A stretch of DNA of 64,000 bases from Macrosoma leucophasiata (taxonomy: Eukaryota > Arthropoda > Insecta > Lepidoptera > Hedylidae). Positions 22,179 to 34,369 of this stretch are shown one piece after another. The notes beneath the pieces are model-generated. The model was given only the letters and a program-made list of their open reading frames with translations. It was not told where the DNA came from and searched no databases. The translations under genes were made by a program, and so were the position numbers. The stretch lies in assembly GCA_036365455.1 (NCBI GenBank), contig JAWQUS010000026.1, positions 16,386,001 to 16,450,000 on the forward strand, given 5' to 3'. Numbering within the stretch: position 1 is the stretch's first letter; every line of letters begins with the position of its first letter.

Positions 22179-23938
22179 TATATATTTCTTACCGTAAATA
22201 TCATTCAACCATTAATATCATTTACCTAAATAAAATAACGTGACCACACGTCCTGTTTTTAACAACCTGGTTGTCCCTTATCACGTTAGCCATAAACCGC
22301 ATTGTCCTTTTGAATATTCATTTTTAGATACATTGATACGTAATAAATAACAATGCTGGTACATAATATGTTCTTATTATTATGTCATCTATTGCTTCCG
22401 TCAACATGCCTTCTCGAGTCGTTATCGCAGGTCGCGGTGATCGGAGTGATTGAAACGAACCTAGTGCGATAGAAGCGATAGTATCGATTGCCCTGGCTCG
22501 CTCATTCAAATTAACTGCTGAGCTATTACGAGGAACGGGTCCATTTCATAGGACTAGATTTAGTGAACGTCTTTTTCCAATTCTTGAACCAATCAATTGA
22601 ACGGATCGAACGAACCGGGTCTTTTTGTCAATCGATCAATATGGAGACGGTTCTTTGCAATCGAACTTACGACCGTATATTGTACTGTGCTAACGTCACA
22701 TACTAGTGGCCGCGGGCAACCGATGCAGCGCGAGGTCAGCTGGTGGCTTCCGCTCCCCCTGTCCCCTTTCTCTCCATGCTCGCCTCATGAGGTCCCGTTA
22801 GATTCGGCCGTAGACACATCCTAATTTGCAACTTTCAGATCAATCGTTCTATATATCACTTTTTACATTAATACGTGTATCTATACCTGTTTGGAAGACT
22901 CTTGATGTATATTCTGGATACGAATGTCACTTTGCTACAACAATTGTTGATCGAGATTGATCAGATCAACACTGATTGATTAGTCTCTATTTTACGAAAA
23001 AGTTGCGACACGTCTCGCATTTTCTCACAAACCTTTGAAGGAGGTGTGTTTGACCTGCCCAGTGCAGGAACCAAATGCAACTAAATCTTTTGCGAAGCTG
23101 TGATCGTTTTCCAAAAATTACGCTGTAAATAAATACTATTTTTTACATTGGGCTAACGTAGTCTGCCCGTCTCGAGACGACACTAGTGAACTTATCCAGT
23201 TAATCTCAATTTATTAATTCGAATAACTCGGCCTTTACCGACTTTACTTTTGTTTCGACCAATTAAGGTATACTTTTCTCTAATTTCTAAATTTATAAAG
23301 TATTTATAAAACAAGTTTATTATTAGGTATATCCAAAAATAAAATTCAATTAAAATAAAAATATTAAACCAGAATACTTACCTATTACGATGTATGTAAT
23401 ATCTACATAATTAATACAAGTGTCAATAGGTCTATAATCTTAACTTGTCAGCAGTATCACAAATCAATAAAGTGTCTATTGTGTCTTGTAACAATAGACC
23501 TACAGGCATAGCCAACGCAACCTTGAACTACACCATGCGACCGTCTCAATAGAACTGCATGGTCACTTGTTTTTTTAAGGTAGATAGTCTATTCAGCCCT
23601 ACCTTTCATAGGCTTTTACCACTCATTTTTATTATAAGCTTCACTTAGAATGGTGATTCTCATATCTTAACTATTGACATTATATGATGATTCTCAAGTT
23701 TCTAAACATCTTACAATATCTAGTATTTCAGTTTATTAAAATCGTCCACTTAGGAAATTAGGCAGAAGCAGTGTTAACAATTCGATACAATTGCAATAAA
23801 ATTTTTCACAACTCTGGGCAATGAGAGAATATGTAATAAAACTAGCAGTACATAATAATATATACGAAAAACGAATACCAAATACATATTAGGAATGCAT
23901 ATTACCATGTTGTTGTTTTATTAATTTTCACTGGTGGT
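22179..23938. other. Long stretch with no recognised gene or repeat
   Basis: About 1.76 kb, mixed GC. The ORFs at 22324-22509 and 22597-22824 have no family features, and I see no splice signals tying them together. Confidence 0.35.
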
Positions 23939-24222
23939 AGAGCTCCAGTGACAGAGCTCGCGGGCGTAGGCACCATCGCATTACTTATATACTCGCCGCT
24001 AAATTGTAGTGTTCAGCACTATCGTGTTCCGGTCAGGTGGCTAATACACGGCTCTGTAATTTCCGGCACAGAGGCATAACACCTTTAGGCCTCAGGAGTG
24101 GTAACGCATCTGCATTTCGACTTTGGTCTTTGTGTAGGTGTCTATAGGCTGCAGTCATCACTTAACATCAATGTGAACTGCATGCTTGTTTACCACTTCC
24201 AATTAAAAAAAAAAAAAAAAAC
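23939..24222 (+). mobile_element. Retroposon family A, full-length copy
   Basis: A complete head and a pure A run (about 17) at the end. Among the youngest-looking copies. Confidence 0.72.
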
Positions 24223-25160
24223 TATCACCAACGACCAAAATCAAATTATTCCTATATGTAACTCCTGGTGCCAACACGAGACTGAGACTTAAGACCTAGC
24301 AGTAGCACAAAAACAATGCAATAAAATGTAACGTAAAACGGTGTATTGTTCTTGCTGTAAAACAAAAACAGCATCGTTCTTAGATAAGCCATAAACGGAA
24401 TCCCAAACAGATCTCAGACAGACACGCGATAAAAATTACTTCCGTAAACTAGTTGCCTACTTCGGAGTGCGCAGACGCTTCAGGAAGACGCCCGTCGGCA
24501 ATTTACCAATGATGCCTTGTTGAAACTATAAGGTATATCTACCTTACTAGTATAGTATGGTATGCTTACTAGTATACCTTACCTATTAGTACCTATACTA
24601 AATTGTCAAGATTCAAATATGTATACCTGCTTAGGTAGTAGGTAGCGAAGGTACGCCGAGGTACATAGTATAATCAGAGAATATGTAATAATACTACGTA
24701 TAGAATGGACACTTCGACGTCCCGCCCGATTTCCCCGCATCACCCAACCTCCTCCCCTCTTATGGGCGACGGTTGGTATTTTGTAGGTGCTACGCACACA
24801 TGTGCACGTGTCTGATTGATGTCTGTGTGGAGCGTTTAAGCGAATTAAGCGTTTGTATGAAATTTTGGCGGAGTGTCCGCGGTGTGGTATAATACACAGG
24901 GCGGGTAGCAGATGCTATTCAGACATTTCTATTTTTAGAAACAATCCCATTACCATTCTCGGAATCCCTTAACCTGAGAGTACCTGAGATAGACCATGAA
25001 TAAAATGATACCCCTCTTTTTCCATCGATGGGTGGATATAATATAAGAATCTCTAGTGTTCTCAACCAATATGTACTATATATACCTATTTATACAAGTT
25101 ACTAACTTATACAAGTTATACTATAATTGAAATATTGTTCTGTTCAATAATTTAAACGAT
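24223..25160. other. Unassigned sequence
   Basis: It contains one CAGAGAATATGTAATAATAC motif (about 24675) that recurs in the window and an AT-rich palindromic patch at about 24530-24600. No gene is visible. Confidence 0.35.
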
Positions 25161-25161
25161 G

Positions 25162-25217
25162 AAAATGGTTTGCATTGTCGATCAACATTTATTTTGATCG
25201 ACAATGCAAACCATTTT
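25162..25217. repeat. Perfect 24 bp hairpin, 8-base loop
   Basis: Arms at 25162-25185 and 25194-25217 are exact complements, with loop CATTTATT. The length and loop are in the range of short regulatory hairpins, but nothing shows transcription. Confidence 0.7.
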
Positions 25218-25539
25218 TTTGATTTTATTTTTATGTTAATAAACTACGCTGTAACCTTTATTAGAATATTATACGATTCGTGATATTTGTAAATAGCACT
25301 CGTTCGTTTTAAGTTTGCATTATAGAGGTAGGTACAAACTAGGTATTGTTTGTCTTATTGTACAGACAAGTTATGATGATTTTATTAGTATGTACTTTTA
25401 TAGTTTTTTTTACCTATTTTTAGTTTTCAATAAAAAATATCGTTTTTTAAGTTACATTCGTAGTACAGTAGTACCTACCTATTTTTAACAAAAAAAGGTG
25501 GTACATCGTCAATACAAAAACAAAACAAAAAACATATTA

Positions 25540-26838
25540 GGTTGGGGAAAAAGTTTCTTCGCATTTTTTAAGATAGTTCAAAACATTTTTTAATATAGTT
25601 TATTTAAATTTAACTAAAGCATGTATGTACCATTTTGTTCGATAACCTTTTGCCATCTTGTAGGTAGGGCATGATCCCATTGCTATAAACATATTGGGAC
25701 TTCTCATCAAAATACCGCGACAAGTGGATTTGGCAATCCTCTCGTGATGTTAACTTAACATTGCATAAAGAATTCTGAAGAGACCGAAACAGGTGGAAAT
25801 CTGAAGGTGCAAGGTCAGGACTATACGGCGGATGCATTAACACCTCCCAGCCACACCTCCAACTCTCTTAATTTTTGCTGAGTGGCTATAGATGTGTGAG
25901 GTCTAGCGTTATCATGATGAAACACCACACCCCTTCTATTGATCAATTCCGGCCGCTTTCTCTCAACTTCTTGCTTTAATCTCATCAGTTGTTCGCAGTA
26001 GAGTTCAGAATCGATAGTCCTGCCTGGTGGTAATAGCTCATAATGAATAATGCCCTTCCAATCCCACCACACACACAACATCACCTTATTGCGAGTTAAC
26101 CCGGGTTTCGCCACAGTCTGTGAAGCCTGATCGGCCTTTGACCACGACCTTTTTCGCCCGTTCTTGTCGTACGTGATCCACTTTTCATCACCAGTTATCA
26201 GCTTCTTCAAAAATGATTCGGTTTCAATACGTCGTAATAAAGAATCACAAATGAGTACACGGTTCATTAGGTTTCTTTCAGTGAGCTCGTCAGGTACCCA
26301 AATATCGAGCTTTTTTTGTACCCAGCTTTTTTCAAATACGCCAAAACTGTTTTGTGATCAATTCTCAGTTCTTCATCTACGTCGTAACTACTGATATGTC
26401 GATCTTGCTCCACTTTTTCAAAAATGGCATCCATTTTATCCGTAATAGGCCGACCAGAGCGAGGTGCATCTTTGACATCAAAATTTCCGGATTGAAAACG
26501 CTTAAACCAAATTTGTGCTACTCTCACAGACACTGCACTAGGTAATCACTAGGTAAGGTAATAAACATCGCAAATTCTTTTCGCGGCTTGCGTTGCATTT
26601 TCACCTTTTTTGTAGTAAAATTTTAAAATGTATCGAATTTCTTCATTAGATTCACTCATCTTGACAGTACGAAAAACAAATGAAAATCACACATTTGCCT
26701 AATTTGAATTTGGAATTATTTTCTTTAAAATTTTAACTTTCAATGATACCAAAACCAGCCATATACAAATACTACAGCCAAAGAGATTTTATTACAAGTT
26801 CAGACATACTATAATGCGAAAAGACTTTTTCCCCAATC
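25540..26838 (-). mobile_element. Mariner transposon (cecropia/irritans type), transposase broken
   Basis: A 1299 bp element flanked by TA (25538-25539 and 26839-26840). Its ends are inverted repeats: GGTTGGGGAAAAAGT at the left and the complement of ACTTTTTCCCCAATC at the right. The transposase is read on the minus strand in at least three frames: 26267-26533 (helix-turn-helix part), 25821-26267 (with TGDEKWI and HDNARPH) and 25610-25843 (with YSPDLAPSD). The frameshifts, plus an insertion of about 15 bp near 26540 relative to the copy at 36.8 kb, inactivate it. The catalytic aspartates are still present in the pieces. Both ends look usable, so the copy could in principle serve as a substrate for a transposase made elsewhere. 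Confidence 0.9.
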
Positions 26839-27077
26839 TATTATTTTTATTTTTTTAATCTAAATTTATTAGGCTTTTGTAAAACATACATTATACACAC
26901 AAAATTAATCCTTATTTTTTTCAATAAATTATGAACGCGCTAAGAGCAATTTTTATAATATTTGGAAAGAAGTAATTTTATTAAAAGTTTGTCAAATTCA
27001 ATATTCCACAAGCACGAAATATTCATCCACTCTACGATATTGGACCAGGAAACAACGTTACACTATGTGCTATAAAT

Positions 27078-27212
27078 CGCCGGTTAAAAACCAGATGAAC
27101 GTATCTACAATTTTGTCAATGTTGAGAAAACGCAATTAACTGAACAGAAATTGAGGTCATTTTCTCAACATTGACAAAATTGTAGATACGTTCATCTGGT
27201 TTTTAACCGGCG
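27078..27212. repeat. Perfect 53 bp inverted repeat (hairpin)
   Basis: Arms at 27078-27130 and 27160-27212 are exact reverse complements over 53 bp, separated by 29 bases. Just outside, the next bases also nearly match. There are no substitutions between the arms, so the structure is young or kept in step by gene conversion. No ORF or terminal-repeat family in the window explains it. Confidence 0.8.
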
Positions 27213-27321
27213 AAATGGTGTAGGTATATTGGGAACTGCATGCCTTGCAACGAACACAGTATGGATGTGCCCAAAATAGAGTACCTACAGGTGCTCATAA
27301 AGTACTCAACCGGGTCACCGG

Positions 27322-27560
27322 GGTGCGACCGCCTATCGACATTGCTGTCGACGTTGTCATTGCTGTCAAATCTTCATGTCGATTTTTACTTCAACTAAAT
27401 TACAATAATCGAAATAATCTATCATTATCGCTTGTTTCTCACCTAAGAAAGCAAGAAAAACAATCAGATTATCACTACTGCTTTTAAAGGAGCTCCAAAT
27501 CGACATGCAAATTTTACAGCAATGACAACGACAATAGCAATGTCGATAGGCGGTCGCACG
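27322..27560. mobile_element. Foldback/MITE-like element with about 64 bp imperfect arms
   Basis: GTGCGACCGCCTATCGACAT at 27323 is matched in inverse near 27539-27560. The arms (27322-27385 and 27497-27560) agree at roughly nine positions in ten. The spacer is about 110 bp. No coding capacity. Confidence 0.55.
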
Positions 27561-27767
27561 CCTGCTTCTACAAACCCCAACCCGATATGTACGCAAAGGG
27601 TTGCATAGGATACATAAGATACATTTCATTATTGCAAACCATCGAACCGAGTAATATAATTTTAAGTGTATTTCATTTATAGAAAGCAATTAATCACTTG
27701 TAAAATATTGTAACACTTTCAAGGGCAGTAAACGTCTATATCTATACGTAATAACAATAAAACTGAC

Positions 27768-27965
27768 GACCCGGTTAGTCCAGTGGTGTGAGATGACCGT
27801 TTGATTCGAAGGATCGCGGGTTCGAACCTTGCACCGGGACAAATATTTGTATGGCGTGCAGATATTTGTTTCGGGTCTGGGTGTTTGTGTTGTATGTGTA
27901 CAACGGCACCCACGACACAGGTTTTTACGTACTGTGGGGCTGTGAGTGTAAGCGTATTTTATTTT
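27768..27965 (+). mobile_element. tRNA-derived SINE, family B
   Basis: Plus-strand copy that shows the family layout: GACGACCCGGTTAGTCCAGT, CGCGGGTTCGAACC, CGGGACAAATATTTGTATGG, then the body and an AAGCGTATTTTATTTTA tail. Confidence 0.8.
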
Positions 27966-28194
27966 AACTTTTATTGTGTCTCGTTTACTATCCATGAAAG
28001 TGTTAACCGGTTTTCCTTGCACGACAAATATGTGGATTTTTTTCACATCATGAAGTCGTAAAAAGGTCTTACTATGAAGAACTGTTATTTGCGATGGTCA
28101 AAAAACATTTCTTTATTGATAGCTTTTTCTAGTTCCATTAAACAGAAGTAAAAATCGAAACTTTACAATAATATAGCTTATACATAGAATAACA

Positions 28195-28244
28195 CATAAG
28201 CTCCTCTCCGGTCCTCCGCGACGGTGGCCCGTGTTCCTCTATGG
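28195..28244 (+). repeat. Fragment of MITE family M, target of an hAT-type insertion
   Basis: CCGGTCCTCCGCGACGGTGG, then CCCGTGTTCCTCTATGG, is the terminal repeat of family M. Its last 8 bases (CTCTATGG) were duplicated by the neighbouring insertion. Confidence 0.6.
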
Positions 28245-28446
28245 CAGAGGTTCCCAAACGATTTTTACTTGTAGACCGCTTTAAATTTTTTTCTGGTTTC
28301 CGTGGACATAAATGTAGCAAGGAGGGGGCCTTGCTACATTTATATCACATTCCCATATTTCCAAATTTTATTCACGCCTACGTAGTCCCCCATCCAGTCT
28401 CCCATAGACCCCAGGGGGTCTATATGGACCACTTTGGGAATCACTG
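28245..28446. mobile_element. hAT-type MITE with 8 bp target duplication
   Basis: A 202 bp element with ends CAGAGGTTCCCAAA and the complement of TTTGGGAATCACTG. It is flanked on both sides by CTCTATGG (28237-28244 and 28447-28454), the 8 bp duplication typical of hAT transposition. A 13 bp inner hairpin (AAATGTAGCAAGG and its complement) lies at about 28309-28340. No transposase ORF. Confidence 0.8.
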
Positions 28447-28904
28447 CTCTATGGCCTAAATTTATATAGATGTGTACTAATCGCGAGAATAAGAGAATAC
28501 TAATCGCGCGCTGACGAAGTCGCGGGCACCAGTTAAAAATAAATAAATACTTGTTATCATATCAACTTTATATCGGTAATTGTGTAATTAAAATTCAATG
28601 TTAAACATGACAAGATTGGGTCATATGGAAACTTTTGGTACAGCACTGTGTTTCACAATGGATAGCTAGGACAAGTTTTATCGACTCGTATGCATCTTAT
28701 CTGTGTGATAAGAACGGTGGAGCTTTATCTGTATTAACGTTGCCTGTAGCAGTAACAGTTCGATTATGTGGATTTATTTTATATGACTGCTTCAACTACC
28801 TCGCTGACTAGCTTGACTGTGACTTTGACCAAGGTTACATACAGAATTCAATTTGTAGATGTACCTAAATGACGGGTATATTTCCGGTTGAGATTCCTAG
28901 TAGT

Positions 28905-29530
28905 ACTCATCAGCATCGTCATCATCATTTCAGCCGAAAGACGTCCACTGCTGAACAAAGGCCTCCCCCAAAGAATGCAACAACGAACGGTCCTGGGCCG
29001 CCCTCATCCAGCGATTGCCAGCGACCTTCACCAGGTCGTCGGTCCACCTCGTGGGGGCCCGCCTACGCTTCGTCTTCCGGTACGCGGTCGCCATTCCAGA
29101 ACTCTTCTGTCCCAACGGCCGCCAATTCTGCGAGCTATGTGCCCTGCCCACTGCCACTTAAGTTTCGCTATTCGGTGGGCTATGTCGGTTACTTTGGTTC
29201 TCATGCGGATCTCCTCGTTTCTGATTCGATCTCGCAGAGAAACTCTGAGCATAGCCCTCTCCATTGCTCTCTGAGTGACCTTGAGCCTTCTTATGAGGCC
29301 CATAGTAAGCGACCACGTTTCAGTTCCGTATGTATGTGTACTGGCAACACACACTGGTCAAAGACCTTCTTTTTCAGACACTGCGGTAAATTGGACGAGA
29401 AGATATAACGCAGCTTCCCGAACGCTACCCATCCGAGTTGGATTCGGCGATTGAACTCTTTCTCGAAGTTGGACCTACCTAACTGGACCGTTTGTTCCAG
29501 GTATACATAATCGTCAACAACTTCGAGTGT
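28905..29530 (-). pseudogene. RTE-type LINE, reverse-transcriptase C-terminus and 3' end
   Basis: On the minus strand, from about 29525 down, three frame-broken segments read FEKEFNRRIQLGWVAFGKLR, KKVFDQCVLPV and TYGTETWSLT, followed by ERAMLRVSLRDRIRNEEIRM, AKLKWQWAGHIARR and VKVAGNRWMRAAQDRSL. This is the characteristic C-terminal part of RTE/BovB-like reverse transcriptases of moths. The 3' end carries GAAATGATGATGACGATG, the trinucleotide tail typical of the clade. The catalytic palm motifs are missing (5' truncation) and there is at least one frameshift near 29100, so the copy is dead. Confidence 0.8.
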
Positions 29531-29574
29531 AGTCTAATAGTACTACTACTGGAACTTAATGATGATGATTTCAA

Positions 29575-29700
29575 TCCATAGAACAACACGGGCCACCGGC
29601 CGCGGCGGACCGGAGGGAGTAGCCATATGCAGGCTTTCCCCTCTGTCTAAGTACAAGTGGGCCTATACCTGTCGCCTAGATGTTTAAATGTGTGCGTGAA
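29575..29700 (-). repeat. MITE family M, one end
   Basis: ACAACACGGGCCACCGGCCG, then GGACCGGAGGG and GCAGGCTTTCCCCTCTGTC, match one half of 45062-45332. Confidence 0.5.
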
Positions 29701-30560
29701 ATAAACAAATAACTTAAACCTTAATTTTCCAATGCCATAGATTTTATATCCCGTTGCCATATATAAGGCCCCAGACCAGTTGAACCGGTGCGGTGGTAAA
29801 TATTTACGCGCGATATTGAGGTAGGTTCCACCGCACACATAGGGTTGCCAGATTCTAGATGTTTTTATAAATTACCTAAAATCAGCCAAAAAAAAAAAGG
29901 AACGGCTAGAAGTTCCTTCTCTTCTTGTTGTAAGCTGGTTTTTCTTGCAATTTTTTAGGCATAGTGCGAAAAGTATCTACAAAATTTTGACGTTTGACGA
30001 TAGCTAAAGCTTTAAACGTCAAAATTGTTTAAAAAGGGGACTGTCTGTTTCTGGAACATTCTAACATGTAAATACCGAGATTTAAAACAATTTTTTTTTA
30101 TCAAAATTAATGATTATCTAGTACCTACTTATTTTAAAATAAAACTTGACAAATTTGACATTTTACAGAAAACGTCAGTAAAAATCCTTCCGCCAACTAT
30201 ATTGAGTTTTACACAGAAGTATTATTTTGACGAAATCTGTTGCGGAGTTCGTCTGTGACCAATTCATTTAGACAACTTTCAAATTATAAAACTGAAATGG
30301 ATTTTATTTGAAAAACATATCGCCACCTCTGACAACCCTACGACTTGACTACCACAAAAAGTATCGACAGCTGAAAGGAAAACAAACAGGCGGATTGTTT
30401 GTGAATGACGCGTATCTACATTTGTACGGATAATAATCGTCGTAACTGACCAGATAATAACAAACTTCCTATGTACAGTTACTCGCTGCTATAAATAGTT
30501 TTAAACATCAAAACCAGCGTTTTACTGGTCGACGACACCTGTCAGAAGCCGCAAGCTAAT
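29701..30560. other. No gene or repeat recognised
   Basis: AT-rich, including the 77-codon ORF at 30025-30258, which has no recognisable domain. Confidence 0.35.
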
Positions 30561-30569
30561 ATATAGAAT

Positions 30570-30790
30570 TCTGTCACAGTGTTTGTAACAATACTCCTCC
30601 GAAACGGCTGGACCAATCATTATGCATTTTTGTGTGTATATTTGGTAGGTAAGAAAATCGGTCGTATTCTTCGTATCCCTAAATGGTAATAATAAATCTC
30701 CCCAAATATATTTTTTTCGATTATTTGGACATGTAATTTTTTTACATCTATGAGGCGATACGAAGTTCGTCCGGCCTTTATACCTAACTC
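30570..30790. repeat. Interspersed repeat (CTCCGAAACGGCTGGACC type)
   Basis: It starts ATTCTGTCACAGTGTTTGTA and ends GGCGATACGAAGTTCGTCC. A shorter relative lies at 58670-58795. Confidence 0.5.
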
Positions 30791-31359
30791 TAACTACGTA
30801 AGAAGAAAATCAATATGAATGTGTGCGCCTGTTTGCTACTTTCTGACATTAAAAAATAGGAAGTACCAACATTCTAGGTAGAATTAATGGGAAGGGCTTA
30901 GAGCTGTACAATCCAAATTGCACTTTATTACGCTACAATAAGAATTGAGATTTATTTAAACGTATTTACATAGTTAAACTTCTGTACTACAAGACGAGCA
31001 TAATATTCTGTGACCACGTTTTCATTTCATGTTGGCATCACCTTAAGCCCTAATGCATACTTTCAATGATAATTACCGTGATTATGAGGATGAGTGTTTT
31101 TTTGTTATCGTTTTAAAAACATTGAAACAATTACGTTACCGTTACGAAGGTATTTACCTAATATGATAAGTTGATTACACACTTCCTCTCTGCTGACCTT
31201 AACTCACATGTATTCGAAAGCAATAGCTTATATGCGTATGCGCATATTGCAATTTCGAGGAATTTAGAACATTCCATTCTCGTAATGAGCTTTTAAATAT
31301 TTTTTACAAATTCAAGTTCAACCCATTCTCTGTCCCATTTTAAACACAAATGTTTAAAC

Positions 31360-31688
31360 CAGTGATTCCCAAAGTGGTCTATATCGACCGCTGGGGGTCT
31401 ATAACAACCTAAAAGATGTCTGCGTCAGCGAAAAAAAATTGGGGGTCCATGAAATGAAAATGGGGGTCTACGATAATGGATCTCAACACATAAACTGATA
31501 GTACCAATTTACTTACATAATACCAGTGATTCCCAAAGTGATCCATGGGAGACTCGATGGGGTCTACGTAGGCGTGAATAAATAATGGAAATATGGGAAT
31601 GTGATACAAATGTAGCAAGGACGGGGGTCCACAGAAACCAGGAAAAATTGTAAAGGGTCTACAAGAAAAAATAGTTTTAGAACCTCTG
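31360..31688. mobile_element. hAT-type MITE, tandem partial plus full copy, 8 bp duplication
   Basis: The 329 bp unit is flanked by GTTTAAAC on both sides (31352-31359 and 31689-31696). It begins CAGTGATTCCCAAAG and ends with the complement of CAGAGGTT. A second internal CAGTGATTCCCAAAG start at 31524 opens a complete copy related to 28245-28446, so the unit is a head fragment joined to a full element. Confidence 0.78.
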
Positions 31689-31944
31689 GTTTAAACAATG
31701 CAAATGCGCACATGTGATTCATGGGACAGGGATCCTGTTACTACTACACTTGCTTATGTTAGATTTTTTATTTATTTTATTTTATATCTCGGTCAAGATC
31801 TGTCCAATATTACGAGATTAGCCAGACTATCTGACGCAATAAAATGACATGTCGAAGTTTTAACATCAGTAAAAAAGAAGTGCGTCTCAAAAGATGGGCT
31901 TTAAAGGGATCTCTGCTATTCCTTATTATTATCTCCAAAATATA

Positions 31945-32010
31945 CTCAGACCGGGATATCTGGCGATCCACACTCTCTGCCTACCCCGTGAGGGACTTGG
32001 CGTGTAGATA
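31945..32010 (+). repeat. LINE C-terminal fragment, short
   Basis: GACCGGGATATCTGGCGATC and CCGTGAGGGACTTGGCGTG match the end of the piece at 180-380. Confidence 0.55.
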
Positions 32011-32269
32011 AATAAATATATTCAGAGGAAATAACATTCTTTTATTTTTATTATGAAATGAACAGACCACCTGATAATCACGTTTAATGAACATTCTGAG
32101 AAAAACGCTGTCGAATGCCAACATTTACCTACTCCATTTCTGCAAACAAACCAGGCGACCCAGCATGCCTGAAATAGGCCACCGAATTAAATTTATAGAG
32201 CGGTTGTGCACTACGTCCGATACCATTCGAATAAATTATGGAGAATACAATAAATTAAATAATCTATCT

Positions 32270-32430
32270 GCCGCCAAATGGGTAACGTATGGCCCCGTAA
32301 TAACTATCACAGAGACATAACTAAGGTCTCAGGGTGCCACCCCTGCATTTTGACCTCTGATCTTTGTGGTGTCTATAGCCTGCAAACATCAATGTGAACT
32401 GCATGCACACTTCATAACATAAAAAAACAG
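32270..32430 (+). repeat. Retroposon family A, old copy
   Basis: CGCCAAATGGGTAACGTATG, GACCTCTGATCTTTGTGG, CATCAATGTGAACTGCATGC, A run. Strongly diverged. Confidence 0.5.
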
Positions 32431-34045
32431 AAGATATTGTGCACTTACTCGTAAATCTGAGTGGGACTTAAGTCTTTCGTCTCTATAAAACTCTTGCAAA
32501 CGAAAGATTGCAAGTATTTGAGGCCTTTTAAAATTAAGTGACGTTTGAGTGTTCGGCCATAAGCTACATAATCATGTAAAATTAAACAGATAAAACAACA
32601 GTATGTTTAATTTTTTGCATCCAAGGCAAGTTTATTACGGGAACAAAGATCGGACATAGCGCATAGTCACAATACGCGACCGCGTTTGTTACCACGACAT
32701 AACATTTTAAAATCGTAAAATTAAATAAGCTAAACAAACACGTTTAATATCCATTATGGCGGTGTTAAATTGTTTTCTGTTTTTAACATTTTTTTATTAT
32801 ATCATTGCGTCACAGAACATTATGCAAACCATAGCAACTACAAGCAAATAAACATGTTTATGTTGAAGCTTTCCTTTCCTACGACACTGTTTATTTTTTT
32901 CGAACTTTTTGTCTCATATCCTTCCTTATGGCAACTGTCAACGAATGCAAGATGTTCCATTACAATTCCATTAAAATAATATTTTAATGAAGAGCTATTT
33001 TATCCGTGAAATGTTTTTTTTTTTGTTTACAATTTAACTATTGAACAGGTCGTTATTACGCATTGGTCATTAAAATATCCAATAAACAACCCCTTAGTGC
33101 GACAAGTGTAGTTAGCTAGAATAACATTCTAGAAACTTATACGGTTGAATGAACTCGTGATGTACACCTACGCGTGAATGAGAGCTCAGTCTCAGTTGTT
33201 GATATGCTGATTAAGAAAACAAATTAAATTAGTCATGTAAATAACCTATACATTTGGGTTGTAATAATGTCTCATTAAGTACTAATCTACTAATCCTTGT
33301 AACTTAAACCACGTTTATACGAGTACATAAACCACAATATCATTTAATTTAATACACTTAGATGTACCAAATAGACTGTAGCGTCACATTATTAAGCGTT
33401 AAATAACATCTGGATGGCGCCTCAAGCTTAGCGTCGCGTCGTCAGTTGAACTCAGTTGTCCCATAACCTTAGAGCCGCGCATACGCACATTATCCCACCT
33501 ATATTAACCGCAAAAATGTAACTCTGTTAATTCCGCATTATATGGTGATCACCAACAATGGACTACTCATTATCCATCCCCTACAACCTGAACACGCAGA
33601 ACCTTCTATATTGGCAACTACACTAATCCACCGCCAAAAGACCATACCACATACTCAACCTTTCAGTACCTGAAGCAAGTAACATCATCAAAGTTGTCTA
33701 AATTTCTAATGACAGAATTTCTAATGAAATAGTTCTAGATTTCGGAAGTTAATTTTAGTCCATATATAGCAAGTAACGCGCAGAGTCCCCAGGAGCCACT
33801 TGTCTATAATAAACAATCAAATCAATATGATAAATATAACCCTTAGTCTCCTTGTATGACACCCACGCGAAGATGTGGGATGGTGGTTTTTAAATATAGA
33901 CAGACATCTGTGGTGGATAATATTGGTGATAAGAGCTCCAGCGTCGTTGCACTGTCTAAAGAAAACGAACATGTTAGTAGCTTATAAGTAAGCAAATATT
34001 TATATGACATGGACATTCCACTTATTTATTCTATTTAATAATATT
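32431..34045. other. Long stretch with no recognised gene or repeat
   Basis: About 1.6 kb of AT-rich DNA with no family match. Confidence 0.35.
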
Positions 34046-34215
34046 TGTATTAAATCTAAGGTCTTGACAAAAGAGCACCGTGTTGAGTTTTTTGGGTGGT
34101 GGAGTTCTTCTCAGTAGTGCCTGCACTTGTAACCCTGCTAAGTGAATGACTATGATTATGACGAACAGATTTTTCTTTTTCTTCTATGGAGGAATTGAAA
34201 AATTTGATGTAAATC
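34046..34215 (+). repeat. Solo 3' end of the Jockey-type LINE
   Basis: AAAAGAGCACCGTGTTGAGT, GTGGAGTTCTTCTCAGTAGT and AACCCTGCTAAGTGAATGAC match the 3' untranslated part of the LINE at about 40195-40340. No ORF remains. Confidence 0.55.
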
Positions 34216-34369
34216 ATCAAATTTTACAAGTTGGGAAACGGAGTAAATTACTATCAAAATCAAAGTTAACCCTTTAAACCAGCTCTATACTGAGGAACCT
34301 CCCTCACAGCAAAGAAATGTTGGATCCGCCACTAGTATACACAAATTACGAATATCTAAACTGACTAAG

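Noticed and set aside
28869..29408. Plus-strand ORF of 179 codons
   Set aside because: Antisense to the RTE reverse-transcriptase remnant. The minus-strand reading has the recognisable protein.
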